Source of the DNA: DAOUKH01 sp964291475
GTDB taxonomy: Bacteria; Chloroflexota; Dehalococcoidia; SHYB01
Length of the DNA stretch: 64,000 bases
NCBI GenBank assembly: GCA_964291475.2
Contig: OZ220056.1
Coordinates: forward strand, 1-64,000
Direction of reading: 5' to 3'
A model generated the notes under the pieces. It saw only the letters and a program-made list of their open reading frames with translations, was not told the origin of the DNA and ran no database searches. Numbering within the stretch: position 1 is the stretch's first letter; each line of letters opens with the position of its first letter. This document shows, piece after piece, positions 23,770-32,491 of this stretch. The translations under genes and the position numbers were made by a program.

Positions 23770-25023
23770 TCAGCCGCCGAGGCGGGCGATGGCGTCGGCG
23801 GTGGGGAGCGTGTGCTGCTCGCCGTCGGAGAGGCGTTTCACGGTGACCGTCCCGTCGCGGACCTCGTCATCGCCGAGGATGAGGGCGTGCTCCGCGCCAA
23901 TGGAACCGGCATAGCGTAGCTGCGCCTTGAGGCTTCTGCCGCTCGGGGCCATGACCGCCGACACGGAAGCGCCGCGAAGGGCGGACGTCAGCGCGAGAGC
24001 CGCACGGCGCCCGTCATCTCCGAGAAACGCCACCAGCGCGTTGACACGAGCCGCGCCGGGCGTCTCCACGCCCTGCCGCTTGAGATTGATGATGATGCGC
24101 TCGACGCCCGACGCGAAGCCGACGCCGGGCGTCGGTCTCCCGCCGATCTGCTCGATGAGCCCGTCATAGCGCCCGCCGCCGCCGAGGGTGCTTTGCTGCC
24201 CCTCCTCCGGCGGTGCGATCTCGAAGACCGTGTGGGTGTAGTAGTCGAGGCCGCGCACCAGTGTGTGGTCGATGGTGTAGGGGATGCCCAGCGCCTCCAG
24301 CCCGCCGAGCACCGCGCCCCAGTGGTCCGCGGCGGCCTCTTCCAAGAAGTTCGTCGAGCGCGGGGCCTCCGAGGCCAGCCGGACCGACACCTCGTCCTTA
24401 CCGTCGAGCAGCCGCAGCGGGTTCACGTCGAAGCGCCGCCGTGCGTCCGCTCCCATTTCGGAAAGCAGCGGGCCGTAGTAGGCCCGCAGCGCCTCGATGT
24501 ACCGGGGCCGGGACGCGGCGTCGCCCATGCTGTTCACGAACAGCGTGAGGTCGCGCAGCCCCAGATTGGCGAAGAACCGCCACGCGACCTCGATGATTTC
24601 CACGTCCGCCTCGGGATCGGCCGACCCCACCGTCTCGACGTTGAGTTGGTGAAACTGGCGCTGGCGTCCCGCCTGTGGCCGGTCGTAGCGAAACATGGGA
24701 ACCCGCGTCGAATAGAGGCGGACCGGCTGCGGCAGCACGTGCATCCCGTGCTCGACGTAGGCGCGGGCCACGCCGGCGGTGCCTTCTGGCCGCAGCGAGA
24801 GCAGATCGCCGCCCCGGTCCTCGAAGGTGTACGTCTCCTTTTCCGCCACGTCGGTCGCCTCGCCGACGGAGCGAACGAAGAGGTCCGCCTCCTCGAAGAT
24901 GGGCGTGTCGATGCGCCGGAACCCGTAGAGCGCGAGCAGGTCGGCGGCGGTGCGGTCGATGTACTCCCACCAGGGCTGCTCGTCGGGGAGGATGTCTTTG
25001 GCGCCGCGGGGGGCTCGGTACAC
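23770..25023 (-). CDS. hisS: histidine--tRNA ligase
   Basis: 417 residues. Class II synthetase with motif 1 region (GAKDILPDEQPWWEYIDRTA), motif 2 (MFRYDRPQAGRQRQFHQLNV), the histidine-specific LVRGLDYYTHTVFEI, and motif 3 (GVGFASGVERIIINL). A C-terminal anticodon-binding domain follows. Length and motifs are normal. It charges tRNA-His. It is transcribed leftward 61 bases after the tlyA gene. Confidence 0.96.
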   Translation of the reverse strand: MYRAPRGAKDILPDEQPWWEYIDRTAADLLALYGFRRIDTPIFEEADLFVRSVGEATDVAEKETYTFEDRGGDLLSLRPEGTAGVARAYVEHGMHVLPQPVRLYSTRVPMFRYDRPQAGRQRQFHQLNVETVGSADPEADVEIIEVAWRFFANLGLRDLTLFVNSMGDAASRPRYIEALRAYYGPLLSEMGADARRRFDVNPLRLLDGKDEVSVRLASEAPRSTNFLEEAAADHWGAVLGGLEALGIPYTIDHTLVRGLDYYTHTVFEIAPPEEGQQSTLGGGGRYDGLIEQIGGRPTPGVGFASGVERIIINLKRQGVETPGAARVNALVAFLGDDGRRAALALTSALRGASVSAVMAPSGRSLKAQLRYAGSIGAEHALILGDDEVRDGTVTVKRLSDGEQHTLPTADAIARLGG

Positions 25024-25084
25024 GTCAGAACCTCGTACGGGTTGGGACTAGGATACCACCGGCGACCCAGTCGCCCCGGAAGCG

Positions 25085-25819
25085 CTACGGCTCCAAAAGC
25101 GCGAAATACTCCACGTTGCCCGACGCGCCGGCGAGGACCGACGTGACGAGGCCGCGGACGCGGATACCCCGCTCGATGGCCCAGAGTCCGATCTTGGCGA
25201 GGGCGGCGGCGCGGATGGCGGGGTCGCGCACGATGCCTCCGCGCCCAACCTGTTCCCGCCCCGCCTCGAACTGCGGTTTGACCAGGCAGAGCACGCGGCC
25301 CCCGGGCGCGAGGTGCGGCAGGACGTTGGGCAGCACCTGCGTGAGGGAGATAAACGACACATCGACCGTGGCGAGATCAACGGGGCCGGGGAGGTCGAAC
25401 GGGTGGTGGGCGTTGGTGCGGTCGAGAACCGTCACCCGCTCGTCGCGAGCGATGCGGTCGTGGAGCTGGCCCCGGCCCACGTCTACGGCGTAGACCTCCG
25501 CCGCGCCGCGTTGGAGGAGGCAGTCGGTGAAGCCGCCGGTGGAGGCCCCCACGTCGAGACAGACAAGGCCGGCGGGACCGACGCCGAAGTGGTTGAGCGC
25601 ACCTTCGAGCTTGAAGCCGCCGCGGCTCACGAACCGGGGCGGTTGGTCGAGGTCGATCTCGGCGTCGGGCGCGACGAGCGTCCCCGCCTTGTCGACCCGT
25701 TCGCCGCCGACCCGCACCCGCCCCGCCATGATGAGCCCCCGGGCCTGGGCGCGGCTCTCGGCGAGGCCCCGCTCGACGAGCAGCACGTCGAGGCGCGGCC
25801 TGGGGCGGCGCGGGGTCAC
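25085..25819 (-). CDS. tlyA: TlyA family rRNA (cytidine-2'-O)-methyltransferase
   Basis: 244 residues. An N-terminal S4 RNA-binding domain (RLDVLLVERGLAESRAQARG) leads into an FtsJ-like SAM domain: RGGFKLEGALNHFG, CLDVGASTGGFTDCLLQRGA, then VDVSFISLTQVLP. TlyA methylates 16S and 23S rRNA and in mycobacteria determines capreomycin sensitivity; some homologues were called haemolysins. Likely ends with hisS in one leftward transcript. Confidence 0.93.
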   Translation of the reverse strand: MTPRRPRPRLDVLLVERGLAESRAQARGLIMAGRVRVGGERVDKAGTLVAPDAEIDLDQPPRFVSRGGFKLEGALNHFGVGPAGLVCLDVGASTGGFTDCLLQRGAAEVYAVDVGRGQLHDRIARDERVTVLDRTNAHHPFDLPGPVDLATVDVSFISLTQVLPNVLPHLAPGGRVLCLVKPQFEAGREQVGRGGIVRDPAIRAAALAKIGLWAIERGIRVRGLVTSVLAGASGNVEYFALLEP

Positions 25820-25881
25820 CGCTCCGCTCCGCCGCCGACGCCGATCGCTTCTGTTACCATGATGCCCCGCCGGTTGCTCGC

Positions 25882-26835
25882 ATGTCCTCGTCCGACGCCC
25901 ATCCTACACATTCCGGGGCCGCCCCTCCCCGCCGTTGGCTCTCCCAGCTCTGGCTGCTGGGCGCCGCCATGCGTCCTCAGCAGCTTGCCAAGAACTCGCT
26001 GGTCTATCTGGCGTTCTTCTTCACGCTGGGCGAAGGAGGCGCCGAGGGCGTCACCGACCACCTGCGGCTCTTCGGCGAGGCGACCATAGGCTTCGCGCTC
26101 TTCTCCATCGTTGCCGGCGCGACCTACATCTTCAACGACTGGCGCGACCTCGCCGCCGACCGCCTCCACCCCACCAAGCGCGACCGGCCGCTGGCATCGG
26201 GCCGTCTCGCCCAAGGCTTCGCTCTCCCGGCCGCTGCCGTTCTCGCGGCGGGCGGCCTGGCCGCGGCCTTCATCGTCGACCTCGGGTTCGGGGCCCTCCT
26301 CGCGCTCTATCTGGGTATCACCGCCGCCTACAACATCCGGCTAAAGGACGAGGTAATCCTCGACATCTTCGCCATCGCGGCTGGCTTCGTCATCCGCGCC
26401 GCAGCCGGAGCGCAGATCATCGACGTCCCCATCTCACCCTGGCTCTACGTGATGACGAGCCTGGGCGCGTTGCTGATCGCCTTGGGCAAGCGGCGTGGCG
26501 AGATGGCCACGCTCGGGGATGACGGGTCGAGCCACAGGCCCACCCTCGAGCACTATTCGGTGGGGCTCCTCGATCACCTGCTCTCGGTGGTCGCGCCGGC
26601 GACCGTCCTCGCCTACACGCTCTACACCTTCACCGCCGGGAATCTCCCCGACGACAACTCGATGATGCTCACCATCCCCTTCGTTCTCTACGGTGTGCTG
26701 CGCTACCTCTTCCTTGTCCACACCCGCAACATGGGGGGCAGCCCCGAAGAGATCTTCATGAAGGACCGTCCACTGCTGTTGAACTTCGTCCTCTGGCTCG
26801 CGGCGTCGGCGGCGATTCTGCTCGTCGCCGCCTGA
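25882..26835 (+). CDS. UbiA-type decaprenyl-phosphate phosphoribosyltransferase-like protein
   Basis: 317 residues with about eight membrane helices. The aspartate-rich motif is FNDWRDLAADRLHPTKRDRP, and the second is IRLKDEVILDIFAIAAGFVI. N-D-x-x-D-x-x-x-D-R-x-H-P-x-K-x-x-R-P is the signature of the decaprenyl-phosphate 5-phosphoribosyltransferase group (for example Rv3806c), which starts decaprenyl-phosphoarabinose synthesis. Partner epimerases DprE1/E2 are not adjacent, though a sugar-nucleotide-type epimerase follows 99 bases on. The exact lipid and sugar are inferred. Confidence 0.85.
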   Translation: MSSSDAHPTHSGAAPPRRWLSQLWLLGAAMRPQQLAKNSLVYLAFFFTLGEGGAEGVTDHLRLFGEATIGFALFSIVAGATYIFNDWRDLAADRLHPTKRDRPLASGRLAQGFALPAAAVLAAGGLAAAFIVDLGFGALLALYLGITAAYNIRLKDEVILDIFAIAAGFVIRAAAGAQIIDVPISPWLYVMTSLGALLIALGKRRGEMATLGDDGSSHRPTLEHYSVGLLDHLLSVVAPATVLAYTLYTFTAGNLPDDNSMMLTIPFVLYGVLRYLFLVHTRNMGGSPEEIFMKDRPLLLNFVLWLAASAAILLVAA

Positions 26836-26934
26836 CGCGGCCCGGTTGACAGCGCACGCCGCGGCGGTAGACTCGCCCGTGCCTCCGGTCGGCGCCCTCG
26901 CCGGCGGTGGAGGCCACGACCGGAGGGGAGCGGC

Positions 26935-27870
26935 ATGATCGAAGGCGAGAAGCTCCTGATTACCGGCCCGACGGGGCAGGTGGCCTACGCCATCGCGGTG
27001 GAGCTGGCGAAGAAGAACGACGTCCACGCCCTGGCGCGGTTCGGCAAGCCGGGCAGCCACGAGCGTCTTGAGGGCCACGGCATGCGCTGCATCGCCGGCG
27101 ACTTCGTCAACGACGACCTCGGCTCGCTGATCGACGACGACTACGACCGCGTCCTGCACTTCGCCGTCTACCAGGAGGCGGGCAAGGCCGACTTCGAGTA
27201 CGCCATCCAGGTCAACGCCGTGGCCACCGGCAAGCTCATGTACCACACCCGCAAGACGAAGTCCTTCCTCTACTGCTCGACGTGCTCCGTCTACAAGCCC
27301 CGGGGGCGCATCCCCCGCGCCGAGGACGATCCCCTTGGGGAAGGCCTTCCCGTCTCGCCGACCTACGGCCCTTCGAAGTTGGCGGGCGAGGCGGTGGTCA
27401 AGTTCCTCTCGCAGCAGTTCGGCGTCCCCGCCAGCATCGCCAGGCTGAATGCGGCCTACGGCGACGCCGGCGGCCTGCCCGCGATGCACCTCGCCCTCCT
27501 GCGGGCGGGGAAGCCGATTCCGCTCTCGGCCGACGCCCCGAACCTGTACAGCCCCCTGCACGAAGACGACTACGTCTGGCAGGCGGTCAAGCTGCTTGAG
27601 ATCGCGAGCGTTCCCCCCGTGGTGGTGAACTGGTGCGGGAGCCAGCCCGTGGCCGCGGAGGAATGGTGCGAGTACATGGCCGGGCTCATCGGCGTCAAGG
27701 CCGAGTTCGAGCGCGTGGCCTGGCACGCGGGGAGTAACTTCTGCGACACCACCCGCATGCACGAGCTGATCGGCGAGACGAAGGTCGATTGGCGAGACGG
27801 CATGCGCAGGATGGTCGAAGCAAGGCCAGCCGAGGAACGCTACCCCAGCGGCGCGGTTGAGCTAGAATAG
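26935..27870 (+). CDS. NAD-dependent epimerase/dehydratase family protein
   Basis: 311 residues. Extended SDR: ITGPTGQVAYAIAVELAKKN is the cofactor loop, CSTCSVYKPRG the active-site Ser region, and PTYGPSKLAGEAVVKF holds Tyr-x-x-x-Lys. Later, YGDAGGLPAMHLALLRAGKP fits the substrate domain. These enzymes act on nucleotide sugars or similar carbonyl compounds. Good AGGGGAG-like purine site before the ATG. The next gene starts 20 bases after its stop, so the two may be one unit. Confidence 0.88.
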   Translation: MIEGEKLLITGPTGQVAYAIAVELAKKNDVHALARFGKPGSHERLEGHGMRCIAGDFVNDDLGSLIDDDYDRVLHFAVYQEAGKADFEYAIQVNAVATGKLMYHTRKTKSFLYCSTCSVYKPRGRIPRAEDDPLGEGLPVSPTYGPSKLAGEAVVKFLSQQFGVPASIARLNAAYGDAGGLPAMHLALLRAGKPIPLSADAPNLYSPLHEDDYVWQAVKLLEIASVPPVVVNWCGSQPVAAEEWCEYMAGLIGVKAEFERVAWHAGSNFCDTTRMHELIGETKVDWRDGMRRMVEARPAEERYPSGAVELE

Positions 27871-28868
27871 AGGGCGAAGGCGGTTGCCCCATGCCAGTCT
27901 ACGAGTACTACTGCGAGACCTGCCGGAGCGGCTTCGAGCTCCGCACCTCCATGAGCGAAGCCGACGCCCCGCGCGCGTGCCCCGATGGGCACACCGGCGC
28001 CAAGCGCGCCCTCTCGCTCTTCGCCACCGTCACCAGCGGCGGCAGCGCCATGCCCATGGACGACGCCGGCTGTGGCCGCTGCGGCGCACCCGAGCCCGGC
28101 GCCTGCGCCTTCAACTAACCCTCCAACCTCTCCCCCTCTGGGGGAGACTGAGAGAGGGCTCGCGCCGCCCTTCGCCGCAGCCAGTAGACCACCGCCCCAG
28201 GTCAGCGCCGCTTGCCCCAACGTCAGCCCCGCGATCGCCAGCGTCGCGTCGCGGAAGAAGGCCTCGGGGAAAATCATCACCAGGAAGTCGCGCCTGGGGT
28301 CGAGGAGCCAGAGGTCGTTGGCGAAGCTGATGAGGTGGAATTGGGTGAACAGCGCGTCGAAGCCGGCGGCGAAGCCGATCCCCAGCGCGATGAGGATGAC
28401 GAAGCACAGCACCGCTCCCGCAAACAGGCCGCGCCCCACGGCGAGCAGCGCCGCCCGCCGCCCCAGCAGGGCAAGCAGCGCCAGCGCCAGCCCGGCCATC
28501 GTGTAGAAGCTCACCTGCTCGATCAGCCCCACGCCCGTCATCAGACGCTTCACGTCGATCATGTGCAGGATTTCCCGCTCGCTGAACAGGTCCCGCTCCT
28601 CGCCGTAGACCGTTGCCCGCACTTGGATGCGCTCCTCGCTGCTCCGGAAGTACGCCTTGAACTCGCGGGCGACGTGTTGCAGCTCGTCCGGCTCGATGCC
28701 GGTGCGCACCGAGACGTCGTAGCGGTCGAAGGCGTAGCTGTAGAACCAGCCGCTCTCGGTCACGATGCGCACGTTGGCCGCGATGAGGAAGAGCGGCATA
28801 GCGACGGCGATGACGAGGACCGCGATCAACGGGAAGCGGCGGCGCGCCAGGGCGAGCAGGGGTTCCAT
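27840..28868 (-). CDS. DUF1461/TIGR01906 integral membrane protein with an extended C-terminus
   Basis: 342 residues as an open frame. Residues 1-225 match a TIGR01906-type membrane protein: a first helix (FPLIAVLVIAVAMPLFLIAA), an extracytoplasmic segment (LFSEREILHMIDVKRLMTGV), then three further helices and WGGGLLAAAKG. Beyond about 28190 the frame runs through the palindromic repeat at 28124-28170 and then antisense to the fmdB and epimerase genes, giving Gly/Ala-rich residues unlike the family. The original stop seems to have been lost to the repeat. The real end may be shortly after 28170, or the tail may be translated. Confidence 0.7.
   Translation of the reverse strand: MEPLLALARRRFPLIAVLVIAVAMPLFLIAANVRIVTESGWFYSYAFDRYDVSVRTGIEPDELQHVAREFKAYFRSSEERIQVRATVYGEERDLFSEREILHMIDVKRLMTGVGLIEQVSFYTMAGLALALLALLGRRAALLAVGRGLFAGAVLCFVILIALGIGFAAGFDALFTQFHLISFANDLWLLDPRRDFLVMIFPEAFFRDATLAIAGLTLGQAALTWGGGLLAAAKGGASPLSVSPRGGEVGGLVEGAGAGLGCAAAATAGVVHGHGAAAAGDGGEEREGALGAGVPIGARARGVGFAHGGAELEAAPAGLAVVLVDWHGATAFALYSSSTAPLG
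27891..28118 (+). CDS. FmdB family zinc-ribbon protein
   Basis: 75 residues (MPVYEYYCETCRSGFELRTS). Typical N-terminal zinc ribbon with a C-x-x-C in YYCETC and a later CPDGHTG; the second pair of the family is altered (C-x-D-G-H). A second C-x-x-C, GCGRCGAPEPG, closes the protein. FmdB proteins are small putative regulatory zinc ribbons of unknown role. It lies 20 bases after the epimerase, followed by a palindromic repeat, and overlaps the questionable tail of the minus-strand membrane protein. Confidence 0.85.
   Translation: MPVYEYYCETCRSGFELRTSMSEADAPRACPDGHTGAKRALSLFATVTSGGSAMPMDDAGCGRCGAPEPGACAFN
28124..28170 (+). repeat. palindromic repeat, copy 4, at a gene end
   Basis: Hairpin TCTCCCCC / GGGGGAGA, loop TCT (28129-28147), followed by the gactgagagagggc tail and CGCGCCGCC. 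Same family as 12616, 12806 and 14763. It lies directly after fmdB and inside the 3' end of the frame of the opposite membrane protein gene. Confidence 0.7.
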
Positions 28869-28985
28869 CGGTGCATCATTCGCGGCCCGCTATCGACGTG
28901 TCAAGGCAGGGGGAGGCATTTCCGGTTGTCAGGCCGAGGGCGCGCCGCCCATAATTGGACGCCCGCGCCCCTGGGCCGCCCCGCT

Positions 28986-29768
28986 ATGAGCGAATTCGAG
29001 AACCTCGACAGCTTCGACACCTTTCTCGCCATCGTCGCCAAGCTGCGCGGCCCCGACGGCTGCCCCTGGGACAAGGCCCAGTCCCACGAGACACTGCGGC
29101 GCTACATCATCGAGGAGTGCCACGAAGCCGTCGACGCCATCGACGAGGGCGACCGCGCCCACTTGGCCGAGGAGCTCGGCGACGTGCTGCTCCAGGTGGG
29201 CCTCCACGCCCAGATCGGCGCCGACGAGGGAACGTTCACCATCGCCGACGTGCTCCGCTCGATCAACGCCAAGCTGCTGCGCCGCCATCCGCACGTCTTC
29301 GGCGAAGCCCACGCCTCCGACGCCGACGAGGTAGCGGCTAACTGGCAGACCCTGAAGGAGCAGGAGCGCGGCGCGGCGGCGGAGTCGGTCCTCGACGGCG
29401 CGCCGAACTCGCTGTCCGCCCTGGCGCGCAGCCAGGAGTTGCAGCGCCGCGCCGGCAAATTGGGGTTCGAGTGGGAAGACATCGACGGCGTGCTCGACAA
29501 GCTGCGCGAGGAAATCGACGAGTTCAAGGCGGCGCGGTCGGCGAAGGAGCGCGAGCACGAGCTCGGCGACATCCTCGCCTCCATGGTGAACGTGGCGCGG
29601 TGGGTCGACGTCGACGCCGAGACGGCGATGCGCCGGGCCAACGAGCGTTTTCAGAAGCGCTTCCGGCACATGGAACGGGCTGCCGCGGCGGCGGGCGGAA
29701 GGCTGAGCGACCTGCCCCTCGCCGAGCAAGAGGTGCTCTGGCAGCAGGCGAAGCGCGAGCTGGGCTAG
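28986..29768 (+). CDS. mazG: nucleoside triphosphate pyrophosphohydrolase MazG
   Basis: 260 residues from ATG 28986. Two MazG helical modules: the first with CPWDKAQSHETLRRYIIEEC, then EELGDVLLQVGLHAQIG; the second with LREEIDEFKAARSAKEREHE and LGDILASMVNVARWV. The E-x-x-E and E-x-x-D pairs bind Mg2+. It hydrolyses NTPs to NMP and PPi and lowers non-canonical or alarmone nucleotides. Full length. Divergent from the membrane protein gene, convergent with acpP 12 bases away. Confidence 0.95.
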   Translation: MSEFENLDSFDTFLAIVAKLRGPDGCPWDKAQSHETLRRYIIEECHEAVDAIDEGDRAHLAEELGDVLLQVGLHAQIGADEGTFTIADVLRSINAKLLRRHPHVFGEAHASDADEVAANWQTLKEQERGAAAESVLDGAPNSLSALARSQELQRRAGKLGFEWEDIDGVLDKLREEIDEFKAARSAKEREHELGDILASMVNVARWVDVDAETAMRRANERFQKRFRHMERAAAAAGGRLSDLPLAEQEVLWQQAKRELG

Positions 29769-29780
29769 ACGGGCGGCGCG

Positions 29781-30041
29781 CTACTCGGCGCCGGTGTGGT
29801 CGGTGATGAAGTCCACCGCGTCCTGAACGGTGACGATCTTCTCGGCGTCTTCGTCGGAGATCTCGAGCTTGTCATCGCCCTCGCTGAACTCCTCCTCGAG
29901 GGCCATGATCAGCTCGACGAGGTCCAGCGAGTCGGCGTTCAGGTCTTCGACGAATGACGCGTTAGGGACGACCTGGTCGTCTTCAACGCCAAGCTGCTCG
30001 ACGGTGACTTTGGTAACGCGCTCGAAAACGGTAGACAACAC
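29781..30041 (-). CDS. acpP: acyl carrier protein
   Basis: 86 residues, GTG start. Acidic, with the phosphopantetheine serine in EDLNADSLDLVELIMALEEE and the family's N-terminal helix (FERVTKVTVEQLGVEDDQVV). It carries growing acyl chains in fatty acid synthesis. It ends the leftward yceD-rpmF-fabD-fabG-nusB-acpP run, 19 bases after nusB. FabF and FabH are not in the window. Confidence 0.95.
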   Translation of the reverse strand: MLSTVFERVTKVTVEQLGVEDDQVVPNASFVEDLNADSLDLVELIMALEEEFSEGDDKLEISDEDAEKIVTVQDAVDFITDHTGAE

Positions 30042-30060
30042 AGCCTCCGGGTAGGTGTAG

Positions 30061-30468
30061 TTAGGGGTTCGCCGCCGCCATCACCGATCCAAGCACTCCG
30101 TTGACGAACCGATGCAGGTTGTCGCTTCCGAAGGACTTGGCGATCTCGACAGCCTCGTTAATCGCTACCTTCGGCGGCGTATTATTGAACGAAATCTCGC
30201 AGACCGCAATACGCAGGATGTTCCGGTCGACCGCGGAAAGCTGGCTCACCGGGTACTGCGGCGCGTACTTGGCGATCTGTTCGTCCGCCGCCTCCCGGTG
30301 CTCCATGACGCAGGCGACGAGCGTGCGCGCCAAGGCCTCCCCTTCCTTCTTCAGCGGCGCCTCATCGAGGGCGCGCTCCAGCGTTGGCTCCCACGCGTGT
30401 GACGAGCAGTCCACCTCGTAGAGGACCTGCAACGCGAGGATACGGGCCTTTCTTCGCGCGTCGGGCAT
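30061..30468 (-). CDS. nusB: transcription antitermination factor NusB
   Basis: 135 residues. All-helical NusB fold: ARRKARILALQVLYEVDCSS at the N-terminus (boxA RNA contact), LSAVDRNILRIAVCEI in the middle and PPKVAINEAVEIAKSFGSDN near the end. Full length. It forms a complex with NusE on boxA RNA of rRNA operons. It lies inside the fatty acid gene cluster, 21 bases after fabG. Confidence 0.94.
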   Translation of the reverse strand: MPDARRKARILALQVLYEVDCSSHAWEPTLERALDEAPLKKEGEALARTLVACVMEHREAADEQIAKYAPQYPVSQLSAVDRNILRIAVCEISFNNTPPKVAINEAVEIAKSFGSDNLHRFVNGVLGSVMAAANP

Positions 30469-30489
30469 CGTCTTCTCGTGCCTTTTACC

Positions 30490-31227
30490 CTAGACCAGCG
30501 CCAGGCCGCCGTCCACGGGGAGCGTTTGACCGGTGATGTAGGCGGCCTCGTCGCTGCAGAGGAACAGCACCGCCTCGGCCACGTCCTCCGGTGTGCCCAA
30601 CCGGCCCGCGGGGATCATTTCACGGACCGCGTTCAGGCTGGTCTCGGCGACCTCGAGGGTCATATCCGTCTCGATGTAGCCGGGAGTGATGACGTTGGCG
30701 GTCACTCCACGCGAACCGACCTCCAGCGCAAGGCTCCGGGTCATGCCGATCAGCCCCGACTTGGACGCCGTGTAGTTCGCCTGCCCGGGATTCCCCCGGT
30801 ACCCGACCACGCTGCCGATGGTGATGATCCTCCCCGACCGCCGCCGCACCATGTGCTTGAGAGCCGCGCGGGCGCAGTTGAACGCACCGGTCAGGTTGAC
30901 ATCGATGACGCGCCGCCAGTCGTCGTCGGACATGCGGAGCGCCAGCGTGTCGCGGGTGACGCCGGCGTTGTTGATCAAGAAGTCGAGTCCCTCGTGCCGC
31001 TCGATGACCGCTTGCACCATCGCCGTCGCCGCTTCCGGGTCGGCAACGTCGGCGATGTGCACCGAGCACACCCCGCCCGTGGACTCGATAGCGGCTTGGG
31101 TCTCGGAGGCGTCCTTCGTGGCGTTGAGGGCCACCGCGGCGCCCGCGGCGGCGAGTCGGAGGGCCGCGGCCCGGCCGATGCCCCGGCTGCTTCCGGTGAC
31201 GAGCGCGACTTTGCCTGAAAGGTCCAA
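30490..31227 (-). CDS. fabG: 3-oxoacyl-[acyl-carrier-protein] reductase
   Basis: 245 residues. Rossmann loop VTGSSRGIGRAAALRLAAAG, NNAGVTRDTLALRM (FabG-specific), catalytic IGSVVGYRGNPGQANYTASK and end QTLPVDGGLALV. It reduces 3-oxoacyl-ACP with NADPH. It lies in the fab cluster 38 bases downstream of fabD, which supports FabG over a generic SDR. Confidence 0.95.
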   Translation of the reverse strand: MDLSGKVALVTGSSRGIGRAAALRLAAAGAAVALNATKDASETQAAIESTGGVCSVHIADVADPEAATAMVQAVIERHEGLDFLINNAGVTRDTLALRMSDDDWRRVIDVNLTGAFNCARAALKHMVRRRSGRIITIGSVVGYRGNPGQANYTASKSGLIGMTRSLALEVGSRGVTANVITPGYIETDMTLEVAETSLNAVREMIPAGRLGTPEDVAEAVLFLCSDEAAYITGQTLPVDGGLALV

Positions 31228-31265
31228 GGGAAAAGCGCCTCTACGCCGGAGCGTGTCGGGCGGTG

Positions 31266-32231
31266 TTAGGACGCCAGAGCGTAGCTGCGCACCGTCGAGA
31301 TGTCGTTGACGCTGATGGCCTCGGCGCTCTTGACGATGCGCCTGACGAGGCCGGTGAGCACCTTGCCGGGACCCATCTCAACGAAGCGGCGCACGCCGTT
31401 GCCCGCCATGAAGTCCACTGAGCGGGACCACTGAACGGGGCGGCAGATCTGCTCGACGAGCTCGCCATGGATGGCCCGCTGTTCGTCGATGGGCTCGGCC
31501 GTGGTGTTGCAGACCACGGGGACGCGGGCGCTGGCGATTCTGGCGCCGTTCAGGGCCGTCATCATGCCGGGGACGGCGGGCCGCATGAGGCTGGAATGGA
31601 AAGCGCCGCTCACTACAAGCGGCACGGCCTTCCGGGCGCCCATGGCCCGGGCCAAGTCGAGGGCCTGCACCAACGCGCTCTTGGCGCCGCTGATGACGAC
31701 CTGCCCCTCGCTGTTCACATTGCCGATTTCGGCGCCGGTCTGCTGGCAGAGCTGCTCGACGAGGGATTCGTCAAGGCCGAGGATCGCGGCCATGCCGCCC
31801 TCACGCACCTGCCCCGCCTCCTGCATCAGACGGCCGCGCTCGCGGACGAGGCGCAGGGCGTCGTCGAACCCGAGGGAGCCCGCCGCCACCAGGGCGGTGT
31901 ATTCACCGAGGCTGTGACCGGCCACGTAACGCGGCTCGGCGATGGGCATGCCGATGCGGGCCTCCGCCACCGCCTCCATCGCCGCGATGCTCGTGGTTAG
32001 GATCGCGGGCTGGGCGTTGTGCGTCTGGCGCAGATCGTCCTCGTTCCCACCGAAGCAGAGCTTCGATAGCGAGAATCCGAGGATCGCGTCGGCCGTGTCG
32101 AACACGGACCGCGCCGCCGGTGATTCTTCATAGAGGTCCGCGCCCATGCCCACGTATTGCGAGCCTTGGCCCGGGAAAATAAACGCAACGTCCTCGCCGC
32201 CGTTTCCGGCTTCTTGCTGTGCGCTGCTCAC
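31266..32231 (-). CDS. fabD: malonyl-CoA--ACP transacylase
   Basis: 321 residues. FIFPGQGSQYVGMGADLYEE at the N-terminus, active-site serine in VAGHSLGEYTALVAAGSLG, catalytic His in VSGAFHSSLMRPAVPGM and the Gln motif early. It loads malonyl groups onto ACP. Part of the leftward fab cluster. Length is normal for the family. Confidence 0.95.
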   Translation of the reverse strand: MSSAQQEAGNGGEDVAFIFPGQGSQYVGMGADLYEESPAARSVFDTADAILGFSLSKLCFGGNEDDLRQTHNAQPAILTTSIAAMEAVAEARIGMPIAEPRYVAGHSLGEYTALVAAGSLGFDDALRLVRERGRLMQEAGQVREGGMAAILGLDESLVEQLCQQTGAEIGNVNSEGQVVISGAKSALVQALDLARAMGARKAVPLVVSGAFHSSLMRPAVPGMMTALNGARIASARVPVVCNTTAEPIDEQRAIHGELVEQICRPVQWSRSVDFMAGNGVRRFVEMGPGKVLTGLVRRIVKSAEAISVNDISTVRSYALAS

Positions 32232-32284
32232 GATTCACCCCCTGGAGGTTCGAAGCCCTTCGAAAAGGGCGCGACCGAGGACGT

Positions 32285-32470
32285 CTACTCGGTCGTCTCC
32301 GGCAGGACCTGGCGTCCGTCGTAGGTCCCGCAGGAACGGCAAGCACGGTGTGGAAGCTTGGGCTCGCCGCATTGGGCGCACTTACTCAGGCTGTGCAGCC
32401 GGAGTGCCCGGTGAGCTCGATGAGTCCCTTGCCGGGACTTGGATCGTTTACGTTTTGGTAGCGGTGCCAT
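32285..32470 (-). CDS. rpmF: 50S ribosomal protein L32
   Basis: 61 residues (MAPLPKRKRSKSRQGTHRAH). Basic N-terminal tail and a zinc ribbon with two C-x-x-C pairs (KCAQCGEP and RSCGTYDG with a preceding Cys). It is a component of the large ribosomal subunit. The yceD-rpmF-fab arrangement is widely conserved in bacteria. It begins 21 bases after yceD. Confidence 0.95.
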   Translation of the reverse strand: MAPLPKRKRSKSRQGTHRAHRALRLHSLSKCAQCGEPKLPHRACRSCGTYDGRQVLPETTE

Positions 32471-32491
32471 TGATGTCTTCTGGAGTGCGCC

